Source of the DNA: CAZAJT01 sp964485585
GTDB taxonomy: Bacteria > Patescibacteriota > Microgenomatia > UBA1406 > GWC2-37-13
Assembly (NCBI GenBank): GCA_964485585.1
Contig: CAZAJT010000004.1
Coordinates: 1-43,311, forward strand
DNA: 43,311 bases
Direction of reading: 5' to 3'
Part shown: positions 23,343 through 32,451 of the stretch, one piece after another
How positions within the stretch are numbered: position 1 is the stretch's first letter
Layout of the letters: each line of letters opens with the position of its first letter
Made by a program: the position numbers and the translations under genes
Notes under the pieces: model-generated
What the model was told of the DNA's origin: nothing
Seen by the model: only the letters and a program-made list of their open reading frames with translations
Databases searched by the model: none

Positions 23343-26300
23343 TTTTTCCGGCTTATTTTCTGTAAATTCGCCTCGCACTGCCGGAGTATTTTGTGGCGAT
23401 GTCGGAGCGATAGTAGCTTTCTGTTCTTCCTTTTGCATCTTTTCGACCGTTTTCGTATCGGTTACCACCTCTGCTTTTTTGGCAAGGTAAGAAGGGGTGT
23501 ATGTTCCATATCCTGCAATGAGCATATAATATCCCTTTACATATGAGAGCGCTGCGACTGTTTTATTGGTTTGATCAATAACGCTTGTGGGAAGAACTTT
23601 CCATGTTTTTCCCTGATCGGTAGAGAATGCAATTTTTAATGATTTTTCCGGTAGTTTCCCCAGCTGTGACAGATTGTATTTAATTGCAATGATTGTGGGT
23701 TTGAGCGGTGAAAGTATTTTAGCATCGTTGAAAAATGACCGGAACCAAAGGTCATATGCATCAGATATCTGCCAGTAGCCGTTGAGATGATAGGGATTTT
23801 TTTTACCATACGTTGTTGTTGAAAGATAACTGTCCCAGAGAAGCGTTTTAGGCTCTACAATAGCAATTACCTGATCTCCACTTTTCAAAACTCCTCCGTT
23901 TCCTGCTAAAAGATGAGGAGACGAACTGCTTGAGGATGATGATGATGAACTACTTGAAGAAGAAGTGGTTGTTGTTGATGTGGTAGTAGTGGAGGTGATA
24001 CTCTTTTTGCCGGCGGCGAACGGCGCAAAATCAGTAAAGTGGTTAATGGTAACTGTAATAGTATTATTATCCGTATCAATAGAAACATTATCTGCCGATT
24101 TCCAAGAGTTAGTAGTGGTGTCCCAGTAGCCGGCAAGCAGATCGTTTTCCGTTATGCCCAAAGCAGTAAGGTCAGATTCAGAGTAGGGCATTACGATTGT
24201 CACGTTAGAATTAAAGGTTGAGGTGATTTCTGATCCATTACTGTCAAGCGCTTTGATGGTGTAGCCGATGTTTACTGGCGTTGCCAAACTCTGTGTGGGA
24301 AGTTGAGCTTTACCAGTCACCGTAACCGTAACCGTACCAGAGGAAGCAAGAGCGCCGGCGGGGATACTGATTGTCGTACCATCGGAAAGCGTAATAGTTT
24401 TTTGATTGGTAGCAGTATAGGTAGTTGTTGTTGATTCGGGCATGGAGCCGCTATTGGAAAGACTTAGGTTAAGCGTGTTGCTTCCTGAAGAAGGGCTCAC
24501 CACGCTTTCGTTACTTCTTACAAACGATGTTTTATTTTGTTCATACATCGCCTTCACATGCCAATTCGTGCCAGTCGAAACAGAGAGGCTATAGTTACCA
24601 TTACTATCAGCAGTCGTGCTCGAAAATCCTCCTGCCTCACTCCAGCCAGCCACAAACGCAGATCGTGCGGTAGTACCCTCAGTAACCGTGCCGGTAAGCG
24701 TGGCATCAGCGCTGCTAAAGTTAAGGTTAACGGTTGAGGTGCCATTGCTCGTTGGTGTGACAGAGACGCGACTCGGGTTAATATATGAATAGGAAGGCGG
24801 AACAAATGCTTCAACATAGTATGTATTTCCTGAAGGCACCTTAATAGAATAAGTGCCATCAGAACTCGTCGTAGTGCCTTGTGAAAACATTGATCCGCGA
24901 CTGAATGATCCGGCAGTATCGTTTGATCGTGTATCAATCATCACCCATACACCGGCAAAACCGGTGCCATCAGGGTCTTTTACCGTACCGCTTATTGTCG
25001 CGTCATTTTTCTTCACGATAATATTTTTGGTCTGAGTCAGAGCGCCAGCAGTAACTGAAACTTTATTATTTGATGGCGGTTGCCGCAGATACGTATTACT
25101 TTCACCATCTGTTAAGCTGGGATCAATCCAATAGCCAATATACCAGTCACCCGGACACACCTGCATAGAGTAGGATCCATCAGTTGTATTTACCGTAGCA
25201 TTCGCATAATTCATTGCTCCGGAATTAGCAAAAATTTCTGCTCGTACTCCGGTGATCGTATCTCCTGAATCCGAATCTTTCTTCAGATAACCGCTGATTG
25301 TTCCAGTAGCTTGCGTGAGAGTAATGCTTCCGGCTACCGTACTGTTGGCAACGGCAGTGATGCTTGCTGCAGAGCCAGTACAGTAACCAGCTCCCGAAGG
25401 TAAGGTAACGCCAACATTGTAGGTACCCGCCGGTACTTTTAAAGTAAACGTGCCGTTTTTTACGGGAGCACCCATACTGGAATACATCATTGGTCCGGGA
25501 CCGGAGGAGGATTCTCCAGTCTCTACATACACATACCCCATCTCAAGACTCGTCAAAGTGCTTCCGTTAGAATCTACCACACGACCATCAATTGTGGCAT
25601 TTGCTATTTGTAACGTAACGTTATTACCATTGCTCGTTGCGCCATCGGCGACGGTAACTTGGATGGGAGCTTGATTATTAATATAGGTGGTGCCGCTGTA
25701 ACTTCCTGACATTCCCGGATCCTGAGAAACTGACACCATCCATGTACCTGCGGATACTAAAATAGAATAATCTCCATTGGAGTCTGTTGTCGCATATCCC
25801 CAACCACCGCCATTTTGCTTCCAAGTATTAACATTTTTATTGGCAACTGCCGCACCGTTTGAATCAGTCACCCGTCCACTAATGGTTGAGTTTTTCGAAA
25901 CGAGTCGTATATTACCTGCAGCATACCCGTCACAATTGCCATCTGCATCTGCGTCTTTTACGGTAAATTTGGTCTCAGCCGGCGATCCATAGTTTCCTTG
26001 CCAACTGCTTATGCTTAAGGAATAGGATCCTTCCGGCACTTTCAGGTTAAATGCTCCATTTGAATCTACATTTGCACCATTCCCACCACCTTGATACGAC
26101 CAGACGCTCACATACACGGAACTTTGTGGATTAGAAAGAGCGCTGCCGTCGGGAGCTTTTACGGTACCGGTTACTGCACAGTTTGCCGTCTGCGCGGTAA
26201 AGTTGACGGTTGATGTTGTTCCCGGACTATTGTTGTTTGCAAATTTCACACGGGTCGATTGCTTATTGTATGTCCAGTCAACATTTTCTGGACTCCCACC

Positions 26301-26918
26301 ATAGTTTGCCCGGGGCGTGACCATCCAAGTGCCTGCTCCGACTTTCAATGTATACTGTCCGCTCGCATTCGTTGTCGTCTGTACCCAACCACTCCCCATT
26401 TCTTTATAAGCTTCAACATAAGCGCCTGAAATTGGACTGCTATTTGATTTCGTTAATGTACCTGAAATAGTATTATTAGGAGCCGTAAACGTGATTACCG
26501 CAGTGCTTGAACCATCAAAGTTAGTAGCCCCAACGCCGAGTGAACCATCGCGATAATAGGTTTGGTTGCTGGCGGTAAAAGTAATATTACCGCTCGTTGG
26601 TATTCGGTCAGGCGGTATCAAACCGTCAGGATTTTGCCAAACTGAAAATTCTAGAACATAATCTGTGTCGGTGGAGACACCGGTAAAAGAGAACGCGCCA
26701 TCGTTATCAGATGTAGCCCATTGACCACCATAGCCGCTGTTGCTATTATAAGAATTTTTCCGTAACATAACATTTACATTTGGAAAAGCAGGAGAACCGT
26801 CTGACGGCTTTACGACTTTACCTTGAATGGTTGCTGCAAAGGCATGAGAGAATAAAGGAGAGAGAAATAAAGAAACAAACAGAAAGGCTACTGCAAGGCT
26901 TCGTAATTTTTTTGCCAC
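23298..26918 (-). CDS. Large secreted repeat protein with carboxypeptidase-regulatory-like domains
   Basis: The product is 1206 residues. A signal peptide (about residues 1-29, ending FSHAFAAT) is followed by eight beta-sandwich repeats of about 80-110 residues, each starting with an [AG]TIxGxVxxxxG-like strand and ending with a GxYxLxVxxGTWxV-like strand. Then comes a ZU5-like domain (TLSDGTTISIPAGALASSG, TDFAPFA), a Thr/Ser homopolymer linker, and a C-terminal domain with KTWKVLPTSV, ending in a short basic/hydrophobic tail without a sortase motif. It is likely an elongated cell-surface stalk or adhesin. It has its own promoter at 26955-26983 and overlaps the convergent glycosyltransferase by 45 nt. 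Confidence 0.85.
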   Translation of the reverse strand: MAKKLRSLAVAFLFVSLFLSPLFSHAFAATIQGKVVKPSDGSPAFPNVNVMLRKNSYNSNSGYGGQWATSDNDGAFSFTGVSTDTDYVLEFSVWQNPDGLIPPDRIPTSGNITFTASNQTYYRDGSLGVGATNFDGSSTAVITFTAPNNTISGTLTKSNSSPISGAYVEAYKEMGSGWVQTTTNASGQYTLKVGAGTWMVTPRANYGGSPENVDWTYNKQSTRVKFANNNSPGTTSTVNFTAQTANCAVTGTVKAPDGSALSNPQSSVYVSVWSYQGGGNGANVDSNGAFNLKVPEGSYSLSISSWQGNYGSPAETKFTVKDADADGNCDGYAAGNIRLVSKNSTISGRVTDSNGAAVANKNVNTWKQNGGGWGYATTDSNGDYSILVSAGTWMVSVSQDPGMSGSYSGTTYINNQAPIQVTVADGATSNGNNVTLQIANATIDGRVVDSNGSTLTSLEMGYVYVETGESSSGPGPMMYSSMGAPVKNGTFTLKVPAGTYNVGVTLPSGAGYCTGSAASITAVANSTVAGSITLTQATGTISGYLKKDSDSGDTITGVRAEIFANSGAMNYANATVNTTDGSYSMQVCPGDWYIGYWIDPSLTDGESNTYLRQPPSNNKVSVTAGALTQTKNIIVKKNDATISGTVKDPDGTGFAGVWVMIDTRSNDTAGSFSRGSMFSQGTTTSSDGTYSIKVPSGNTYYVEAFVPPSYSYINPSRVSVTPTSNGTSTVNLNFSSADATLTGTVTEGTTARSAFVAGWSEAGGFSSTTADSNGNYSLSVSTGTNWHVKAMYEQNKTSFVRSNESVVSPSSGSNTLNLSLSNSGSMPESTTTTYTATNQKTITLSDGTTISIPAGALASSGTVTVTVTGKAQLPTQSLATPVNIGYTIKALDSNGSEITSTFNSNVTIVMPYSESDLTALGITENDLLAGYWDTTTNSWKSADNVSIDTDNNTITVTINHFTDFAPFAAGKKSITSTTTTSTTTTSSSSSSSSSSSSSSSPHLLAGNGGVLKSGDQVIAIVEPKTLLWDSYLSTTTYGKKNPYHLNGYWQISDAYDLWFRSFFNDAKILSPLKPTIIAIKYNLSQLGKLPEKSLKIAFSTDQGKTWKVLPTSVIDQTNKTVAALSYVKGYYMLIAGYGTYTPSYLAKKAEVVTDTKTVEKMQKEEQKATIAPTSPQNTPAVRGEFTENKPEKSFFQKIVDFILRRE

Positions 26919-26954
26919 TGTTTTTGGTCGATAGTAATAAACCTATCTTCATTC

Positions 26955-26983
26955 AAGATAGAGAAAATTTTTTTACCTGTCAA
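26955..26983 (-). promoter_or_regulatory. Promoter of the large repeat protein
   Basis: On the minus strand TTGACA (26983-26978), a 17-bp spacer and TATCTT (26960-26955) lie about 37 nt before ATG 26918, leaving a leader of about 30 nt, longer than for most genes here. The -35 box lies within the last codons of the upstream gene. Confidence 0.75.
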
Positions 26984-27788
26984 TACCATTCGTAATTCTC
27001 TCCATTACAGCAAGTTTATCAGCGATTACCGGAAGATGGGGATAGGCACTGATGCGAGGATCAGAAGATTCCTGAATCCGTTCTTTACATATTCTAATTC
27101 CCTCGGTTAGCTTTTTTCTAATAGCGCTTCTCCATAGAGCGAATTCCTCGGCAGTTAGTCCATGAAAGGGGGCGTAGAGTAATCCCTGTCTTACCGCGGG
27201 AAGTACATGGCGATCGAGATGATACCAAAAGTGATACTGTTGTTTTGGTCCGTGTCGCAAGTCCTTTAAAGGGACAACGATAACCGGCATCCCCGTGTCA
27301 AACTGCAGTCCCGGTTTTCTTCGCTTGTTGTTTACATTTGGTCCATTGGCGATAGTAACGTCAATACCGCAGAGCGGCTCTTGCACAAATGTACCTTCAA
27401 CAATCTGCGGCCGTGCGAGATAGAGATCGGCTCCTTTTTGATAACATTGACCTTCATCAACTGATATATCAACAGCATGAGAAGCAAGCTCGATGCTCAT
27501 ACCGGTTCTGCGAAGAGCTTCATGGAGTAACAGAGTCATCATATCGCAAAATACAATCTCCGAGAAGATGGTGCGGCCCCAGCAATGATTTTCTTCACCA
27601 GGAGGAGATTGGAGGTAAGCTGTCAACGAAGTTTCCCGGCAATGTATATAGGCTTGAGTCGAAGTAACAACCATTAATCCAGATGGAGTAAGAAGATCAC
27701 GAGGTTGCCGGAGGTTAGTAGCATAGCGCCGTGCAAAAGTCAGCGCATGCGTTTCTTGGAGTGCGAGAGATTCTCTTTCAGACCCCAT
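26973..27788 (-). CDS. Hypothetical protein, unknown family
   Basis: The product is 271 residues, soluble, Leu- and Arg-rich. Notable stretches are LASHAVDISVDEGQCYQKGA, DLYLARPQIVEGTFVQ, and LCGIDVTIANGPNVNN followed by VIVVPLKDL; the spaced acidic residues before a beta-strand ending in Lys could suggest a nuclease-like fold, but no motif is firm. There are no membrane segments. Its promoter contains a perfect palindrome, so expression is probably controlled by a repressor. I do not recognise a homologue. Confidence 0.6.
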   Translation of the reverse strand: MGSERESLALQETHALTFARRYATNLRQPRDLLTPSGLMVVTSTQAYIHCRETSLTAYLQSPPGEENHCWGRTIFSEIVFCDMMTLLLHEALRRTGMSIELASHAVDISVDEGQCYQKGADLYLARPQIVEGTFVQEPLCGIDVTIANGPNVNNKRRKPGLQFDTGMPVIVVPLKDLRHGPKQQYHFWYHLDRHVLPAVRQGLLYAPFHGLTAEEFALWRSAIRKKLTEGIRICKERIQESSDPRISAYPHLPVIADKLAVMERITNGIDR

Positions 27789-27796
27789 TGTTTCCT

Positions 27797-27825
27797 ACTG
27801 TACTGCAATAGTACAGCGTATTCAA
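27797..27825 (-). promoter_or_regulatory. Promoter with palindromic operator in its spacer
   Basis: On the minus strand TTGAAT (27825-27820), a 17-bp spacer and TACAGT (27802-27797) end 8 nt before ATG 27788. A perfect inverted repeat CTGTACT-ATTGC-AGTACAG (27816-27798) fills the spacer and most of the -10 box. It is unlike the GAAC-type LexA sites at 15711 and 33287, so another dimeric repressor is expected. Confidence 0.65.
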
Positions 27826-27898
27826 CTCTAAAATGATGCTTTGTCTTTCTCTTACCGCTTAACCATAACTCTTTCCTATATAATAGGATCTCATAGTG

Positions 27899-28648
27899 AT
27901 GAGTAAAATTGGATTCAAACAATCTCGAAGATCGCCAGAAGACTATTTTGCGTGGCGGGTAGAACGGGCAAAGCCTGCGGTTGCACACGTGGAGCGTTTT
28001 CAGAAGCTAAAAGGAGCCAAGGTGCTCGATATTGGTTGTGGTTATGGCAGCCTTTGTAAAGTGCTCCTCGATCATGGCGCGGATACTACCGGTATTGAAG
28101 TGGATATTAAAAAACTTGCTGCCGCAGAGAGGTTTTTGCGAGGGAGAAAAAAGTTAAGATTATTGAACGTTCAGAATGAAAAGCTGCCATTTCCTGCAAG
28201 CAGTTTTGACGTAGTCTTTTTATTTGACGTTATTGAGCACGTGAACCGCCCGGAAATTACTATTACAGAGTGCAATCGAGTACTGAAGTTAGGTGGTATT
28301 CTCTATGTTGAGTTTACTCCCTATTATTCAATCACGGGTCATCATCTCTATGATTTTGCAAAATGGCCGATACATATCTTGCCAAAACACATTATTAAGC
28401 GCATTGTCTATACTAAAAAAGTAAAGAGTTTCCTGACAGCCGATGATTACTGGCTACAATTTGAATCACTCAATAAACTACGGATCTCCCAATTCCAGAA
28501 TATGGTAAAAAGCTTTCATACGCTTCAGGAGCGGTTTATCATAAAATATCCTGAGATGTTCGAGATAGATATTCCGCTCCTCAATCTTCTCGGTCCCCTC
28601 AAGGACATCTTTACGATGAGTTTTGAGGGAATGTATAGTCGTTCGTAA
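27899..28648 (+). CDS. Class I SAM-dependent methyltransferase
   Basis: The product is 249 residues. Motif I is VLDIGCGYGSLCK, then GIEVDIKKL, a motif IV region FDVVFLFDVIEHV, and VLKLGGILYVEFTPYY, all typical of Methyltransf_11/23. The C-terminal part has aromatic-rich segments (TADDYWLQFE) as in methyltransferases of surface polysaccharide or lipid pathways. The substrate is unknown. TATAAT at 27879-27884 precedes ATG 27899; the GTG at 27896 is an alternative start. Confidence 0.82.
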   Translation: MSKIGFKQSRRSPEDYFAWRVERAKPAVAHVERFQKLKGAKVLDIGCGYGSLCKVLLDHGADTTGIEVDIKKLAAAERFLRGRKKLRLLNVQNEKLPFPASSFDVVFLFDVIEHVNRPEITITECNRVLKLGGILYVEFTPYYSITGHHLYDFAKWPIHILPKHIIKRIVYTKKVKSFLTADDYWLQFESLNKLRISQFQNMVKSFHTLQERFIIKYPEMFEIDIPLLNLLGPLKDIFTMSFEGMYSRS

Positions 28649-28654
28649 CCCAAA

Positions 28655-28691
28655 TTTTAGTCTTGACTAAAAATATTAGCTATGGTATCAT
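28655..28691 (+). promoter_or_regulatory. mntH promoter with MntR-type operator
   Basis: TTGACT (28663-28668), a 17-bp spacer and TATCAT (28686-28691) end 6 nt before the mntH ATG. A perfect 18-bp palindrome TTTTAGTC-TT-GACTAAAA (28655-28672) covers the -35 box. Its AT-rich outer arms and position suit a DtxR/MntR-family repressor, and an mntR gene lies downstream in the same operon. Confidence 0.75.
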
Positions 28692-28697
28692 CCTCCC

Positions 28698-30038
28698 ATG
28701 ACGCATCAGAATTTACTGCAAACCCTTGGGTGGCAGAAAAAAAGTTCAACAAAGAGTCTTGAGGAAGTTCATCGTTCGATTCCTATTCCCAAAACATTCT
28801 CCTTTTTTCGCAAGCTGCTTGCCTTTTCAGGACCGGGTTATTTGGTTGCGGTAGGATACATGGATCCTGGTAACTGGGCAACCGATCTTGCGGGAGGATC
28901 ACAGTTTGGGTATACGCTCCTTTTTGTGATCCTTATGTCTAATTTATTTGCAATTCTTCTCCAGCACCTCTCGGCAAAATTTGGTATTGTCACCGGTCGT
29001 GATCTTGCACAGGCGTGTCGCGATTACTTCCCGCGACCGGTAAGTTTCATACTATGGATAATGGCGGAAATAATGATTACTGCTTGTGATCTTGCCGAAG
29101 TGATCGGATCTGCCATTGCGCTCAATCTCTTGTTTCATATCCCGCTTTTAATAGGCGTGTTGATCACTGCGGCCGACGTGCTTGTATTACTCATGTTGCA
29201 GCAGAGGAGTTTCCGATATCTGGAAGCGCTTGTCATTGGGCTTATTAGCACTATTACTCTCGCATTCGGCGTAGAGTTATTTCTTTCCCAACCACAAATG
29301 GTTCCGCTTCTCAAAGGATTTATTCCAACATCGGAAATTTTTACCAATAAAGATATGCTTTACATTGGACTTGGTATTCTTGGTGCAACCGTAATGCCGC
29401 ACAATCTTTATCTCCATTCAGCAGTGGTGCAAACAAGAAATTATGAGGAGACTCCGAAAGGAAAACAAGAAGCAATCAAATTTCTTACCATTGACTCGAC
29501 GGTAGCGCTCATGCTGGCTTTTTTCGTCAATGCTGCGATACTCATTGTTTCCAGCGCCGTTTTTTTTACCAACGGCTATCACGAAATCGCAGAAATCCAG
29601 GATGCCTATCGACTACTCGCTCCACTTCTTGGAACGGGCATTGCAAGTCTTCTGTTTGCTTTAGCGCTGTTAGCCTCCGGTCAAAACTCGACCATTACCG
29701 GTACTCTTGCAGGGCAGATTATTATGGAAGGTTTTTTGAATTTGCGTATAAAACCATGGTTACGACGTATTATCACGCGACTCCTTGCCATTGTTCCTGC
29801 GGTTATCATTATCGCATTATATGGAAATAGCGGTCTTGCAAAACTTCTGGTACTCAGTCAAGTTATCTTAAGTCTTCAACTTCCGTTTGCCGTCCTTCCG
29901 CTCGTTTTCTTCACCGGCCGCAAGCGACTGATGGGAGACTTTGTCAATCCACCACTCATTAAGCTTCTCGCTTTGAGTGTTGGTCTATTTATTACCGGCC
30001 TTAATGTTTGGTTGATTTATAATATTATTGCATCGTAA
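28698..30038 (+). CDS. mntH: Nramp-family Mn2+/H+ symporter
   Basis: The product is 446 residues with about 11 membrane helices. The Nramp metal-binding motifs are complete: DPGNW in helix 1 (Asp56, Asn59) and MPHN in helix 6 (Met233 to Asn236), the Met favouring Mn/Fe over alkaline earth metals. The N-terminal cytoplasmic stretch of about 40 residues is ordinary. It is first in an operon with mntR, 11 nt upstream, under a palindromic operator, so uptake is expected to be shut off when Mn is plentiful. The message is predicted to be leaderless. Confidence 0.93.
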   Translation: MTHQNLLQTLGWQKKSSTKSLEEVHRSIPIPKTFSFFRKLLAFSGPGYLVAVGYMDPGNWATDLAGGSQFGYTLLFVILMSNLFAILLQHLSAKFGIVTGRDLAQACRDYFPRPVSFILWIMAEIMITACDLAEVIGSAIALNLLFHIPLLIGVLITAADVLVLLMLQQRSFRYLEALVIGLISTITLAFGVELFLSQPQMVPLLKGFIPTSEIFTNKDMLYIGLGILGATVMPHNLYLHSAVVQTRNYEETPKGKQEAIKFLTIDSTVALMLAFFVNAAILIVSSAVFFTNGYHEIAEIQDAYRLLAPLLGTGIASLLFALALLASGQNSTITGTLAGQIIMEGFLNLRIKPWLRRIITRLLAIVPAVIIIALYGNSGLAKLLVLSQVILSLQLPFAVLPLVFFTGRKRLMGDFVNPPLIKLLALSVGLFITGLNVWLIYNIIAS

Positions 30039-30049
30039 GTCTTACTACT

Positions 30050-30433
30050 ATGTTTACAGTGCTAACAGCCTCTGGTGAAGATTATCTTGAGCGGATTTTG
30101 GAGCTGGTGAAAAAGAAAGGATATGCGCGGGTAAGTGATATTGCCGAGGAGCTTGCGATCAAACCGGCATCAGTCACAAAAATGCTCCAAAAATTAGAGG
30201 CACTCGGCTATATTGTGTTAGAAAAATATCGAGGACTGACACTCACTGAAAAAGGAAAACGGGTTGGCCGCAAAATCGGGAAACGTCATACCATACTTCA
30301 TGACTTTCTGACAGTTTTAGGTGTGTCAGAAAAAACCATTGAGAAAGATATTGATGGGCTCGAACACCACCTGAGCAATGAAACAGTCCATGCAATTGAA
30401 GGATTACTTTCGCGATTAGAAAGAAGAAAATAA
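30050..30433 (+). CDS. mntR: Manganese-responsive DtxR-family repressor (MntR-like)
   Basis: The product is 127 residues: winged helix (GYARVSDIAEELAIKPASVT, then KMLQKLEALGYI) plus dimerisation/metal domain (RHTILHDFLTVLGV and GLEHHLS), close in length to Bacillus MntR and lacking the SH3 domain of DtxR. Metal ligands align as Asp11, Glu14, the His of KRH, and Glu-His of LEHH; the Glu99 equivalent is Asp. It is read 11 nt after mntH and probably feeds back on the shared promoter. Its stop is 1 nt from that of the convergent gene. Confidence 0.92.
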   Translation: MFTVLTASGEDYLERILELVKKKGYARVSDIAEELAIKPASVTKMLQKLEALGYIVLEKYRGLTLTEKGKRVGRKIGKRHTILHDFLTVLGVSEKTIEKDIDGLEHHLSNETVHAIEGLLSRLERRK

Positions 30434-30434
30434 A

Positions 30435-30770
30435 TTATGGGTATTTTTCATTCCACTCTGCGCGCTGTCTTTTAACTGCCGCTTTTAAATCCAACTCTCT
30501 TTTTTCCCTCAGGTCATCATCAGTAATCAGGGGTAAACCCTCCCGTTCTCTAAGATCATTTCTTGGCGCTTTGATCCAGTATGCTTCGAAATTGAGAAAA
30601 GCATTATGGAGCTCTTGTTTTTCTGGTGAGAGTGAAGGCGTTACGCTACCTATTTGTTGAACTGATGTTGCAACTCCAATATTGAGAGGAGGTTGTAAAT
30701 CAACTTGCGGTGCCCGAAACGAACTAGTCATACGCTCTGATCCTTTTCCTAAATCCTGACCTCTTTCCAT
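30435..30770 (-). CDS. Hypothetical protein, unknown family
   Basis: The product is 111 residues, with a low-complexity N-terminal half (Ser, Gln, Pro) and a charged helical C-terminus (DDDLREKRELDLKAAVKRQR). No membrane segment is seen. TATAAT (30781-30786, minus strand) lies 10 nt before ATG, which supports a real gene. It is convergent with mntR and divergent from the glycosidase gene. No homologue is recognised. Confidence 0.6.
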   Translation of the reverse strand: MERGQDLGKGSERMTSSFRAPQVDLQPPLNIGVATSVQQIGSVTPSLSPEKQELHNAFLNFEAYWIKAPRNDLREREGLPLITDDDLREKRELDLKAAVKRQRAEWNEKYP

Positions 30771-30842
30771 AGAGAAAACTATTATACCAAACTAAGTAAG
30801 TGTTTCCGGTAGTATACTAAAGTAAAATAATTCATCTCGATC

Positions 30843-32237
30843 ATGAAAATACTGAGATTATTGATGATTCTTACTATTGTAGTAGCTGTTGGCGGGGGTC
30901 TTTTTTATTACTTTCAATATTCCTCACGCGCGACTGCGGTAAAAGCAAATCTTGTTATTGATATAAAACGTACCACCGGTACCGTCTCGCCCCGATGGCT
31001 TTCGCTTGCGCAGGGAGGCGAGGAAAAAGGGGTTCGCATGTTAGAGAATGTAGTGTCGGATGTTGCGGCGCTTTCTCCTCATTATATTCGGCTTGATCAT
31101 CTCTATGATTATTACGATGTTGTTTCCCGCGGCTCCGATGGTAATCTTACCTTTCAATGGGATCAACTGGACGCAACCGTTTGCGACATCTATCAGACCG
31201 GCGCAAAACCATTTCTTTCGCTCAGCTATATGCCCACAGTATTATCTTCTGACGGCTCAGTAATTGCGGCTCCTAATAATTGGGATGAATGGAGTCTTGT
31301 GGTGCAGAAAACAATAGAGCGTTACAGCGGTACTTCGACTCAGATCTGCGGTCAGTATTCTGGCGACTTAATGAAAGATATCTATTATGAAGTCTGGAAT
31401 GAACCTGATCTGGAACTTTTTGGAAAATGGAGTTATTATGGCGGAGACCGGGATTATAAGAAATTGTACTATCACTCAGTGCAGGGTGCAAATCGGGCGC
31501 AAAATGTGCAAAACTTTTTTATCGGCGGTCCGGTCACCACAAAAGCGTATAAAAACTGGGTGCAAGGATTACTCAATTATGTTGTCGCCAACAATATTCG
31601 TATTGACTTTTTATCATGGCACCACTATTCAAAAGACACTGATGATTATACCGATGATGCCGCTGATTTTAATGCCTGGCTCTCAGAGCCACAATTTCAA
31701 CGGTTCCAATCACTTCCGCGTATTATTAGTGAATGGGGATATGACTCAGAACCAAATCCTATCGCAGATACAAACGTTGGCGCCGCTCATACTATTGCCT
31801 CAATCCGTAACTTCAGTCGCTACAACTTCGCGCTGGCATTTTTATTCGAGATTAAGGATGGACCCAAGCCAAGCTGGGGATTGATGAGCTACACGGGAGA
31901 AAAGAAACCGCGTTACTTTGCGCTCCAGCTACTCAATAAGCTTGAGGGAAATAGTTTGAATGTAGAGGGCGAAGGTACTCATGTGCGTGCAATGGCAAGT
32001 ACATCTCCTAATAAAACAACCGTTGTACTTGTCAACTATGATAAAGATAATAAAAACAACGAGGCAGTTCCTCTTGCTATTAACAATATGCAGGATGGTG
32101 CCTATACGTTAATTATTACCTACTTGGATGGTACCGCAACTACGATTAAAGATGTTGCGGTGACCGACGGTACGCTCCAACGATCAATCCTCATGCCACC
32201 GAATATGGTGGTTGCGGTAGAACTCCAGAAACAGTGA
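30843..32237 (+). CDS. Clan A glycoside hydrolase, GH39-like, membrane-anchored
   Basis: The product is 464 residues. One N-terminal helix (about 5-25) anchors or exports it. The barrel shows an acid/base in YEVWNEPDLE (Glu187) and a nucleophile in RIISEWGYDSE (Glu297), the NEP...E pair of clan A retaining enzymes such as GH39 beta-xylosidases. Then FEIKDGPKPSWGLMSYTGEK and a C-terminal beta domain (TTVVLVNYDKDN). It probably trims a glycan outside the cell; the substrate is unknown. TATACT at 30813-30818 is a possible -10 box with a short leader. Confidence 0.85.
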   Translation: MKILRLLMILTIVVAVGGGLFYYFQYSSRATAVKANLVIDIKRTTGTVSPRWLSLAQGGEEKGVRMLENVVSDVAALSPHYIRLDHLYDYYDVVSRGSDGNLTFQWDQLDATVCDIYQTGAKPFLSLSYMPTVLSSDGSVIAAPNNWDEWSLVVQKTIERYSGTSTQICGQYSGDLMKDIYYEVWNEPDLELFGKWSYYGGDRDYKKLYYHSVQGANRAQNVQNFFIGGPVTTKAYKNWVQGLLNYVVANNIRIDFLSWHHYSKDTDDYTDDAADFNAWLSEPQFQRFQSLPRIISEWGYDSEPNPIADTNVGAAHTIASIRNFSRYNFALAFLFEIKDGPKPSWGLMSYTGEKKPRYFALQLLNKLEGNSLNVEGEGTHVRAMASTSPNKTTVVLVNYDKDNKNNEAVPLAINNMQDGAYTLIITYLDGTATTIKDVAVTDGTLQRSILMPPNMVVAVELQKQ

Positions 32238-32343
32238 ACTCTCTTCTTACGTGACTATTACCAACTTATTACTACTTTATTATTTCCGGCCAGTACTATG
32301 AATTCGTATGGTTAATTAATCGAATGATTGGAGGTGAGAGTTT

Positions 32344-32394
32344 ATGGCACGGGGAAGAAAAAGAAGGAATAAAGGCACCATACTTGGTATGTGA
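32344..32394 (+). CDS. Candidate 16-residue basic peptide with strong ribosome site
   Basis: ATG 32344 opens a 16-codon frame (MARGRKRRNKGTILGM) ending in TGA. It is preceded by GGAGGTGA (32330-32337) 6 nt before ATG, one of only two strong Shine-Dalgarno sequences in the window; the other, at 5273, shares GGAGGTGAGA. A strong intrinsic terminator follows at 32418. The peptide is highly basic (seven Lys/Arg). It may be a real small protein or the leader of a short regulatory transcript. No homologue is known to me. Confidence 0.5.
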   Translation: MARGRKRRNKGTILGM

Positions 32395-32417
32395 TACTAA
32401 GCTCGTAGGTAGCTTTT

Positions 32418-32451
32418 CACAGATGGCTGTTATCGGCCATCTGTGTTTTTT
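32418..32451 (+). terminator. Intrinsic terminator
   Basis: A perfect 10-bp stem CACAGATGGC/GCCATCTGTG with an 8-nt loop is followed by six Ts on the plus strand. It ends transcription from the glycosidase/mini-ORF side. The convergent membrane-protein gene stops inside the loop. Confidence 0.9.

Noticed and set aside
23906..24000. Apparent tandem repeat near 23906-24000, checked as a possible CRISPR or satellite
   Set aside because: It is the Ser/Thr codon run of the surface-protein linker, without spacers.
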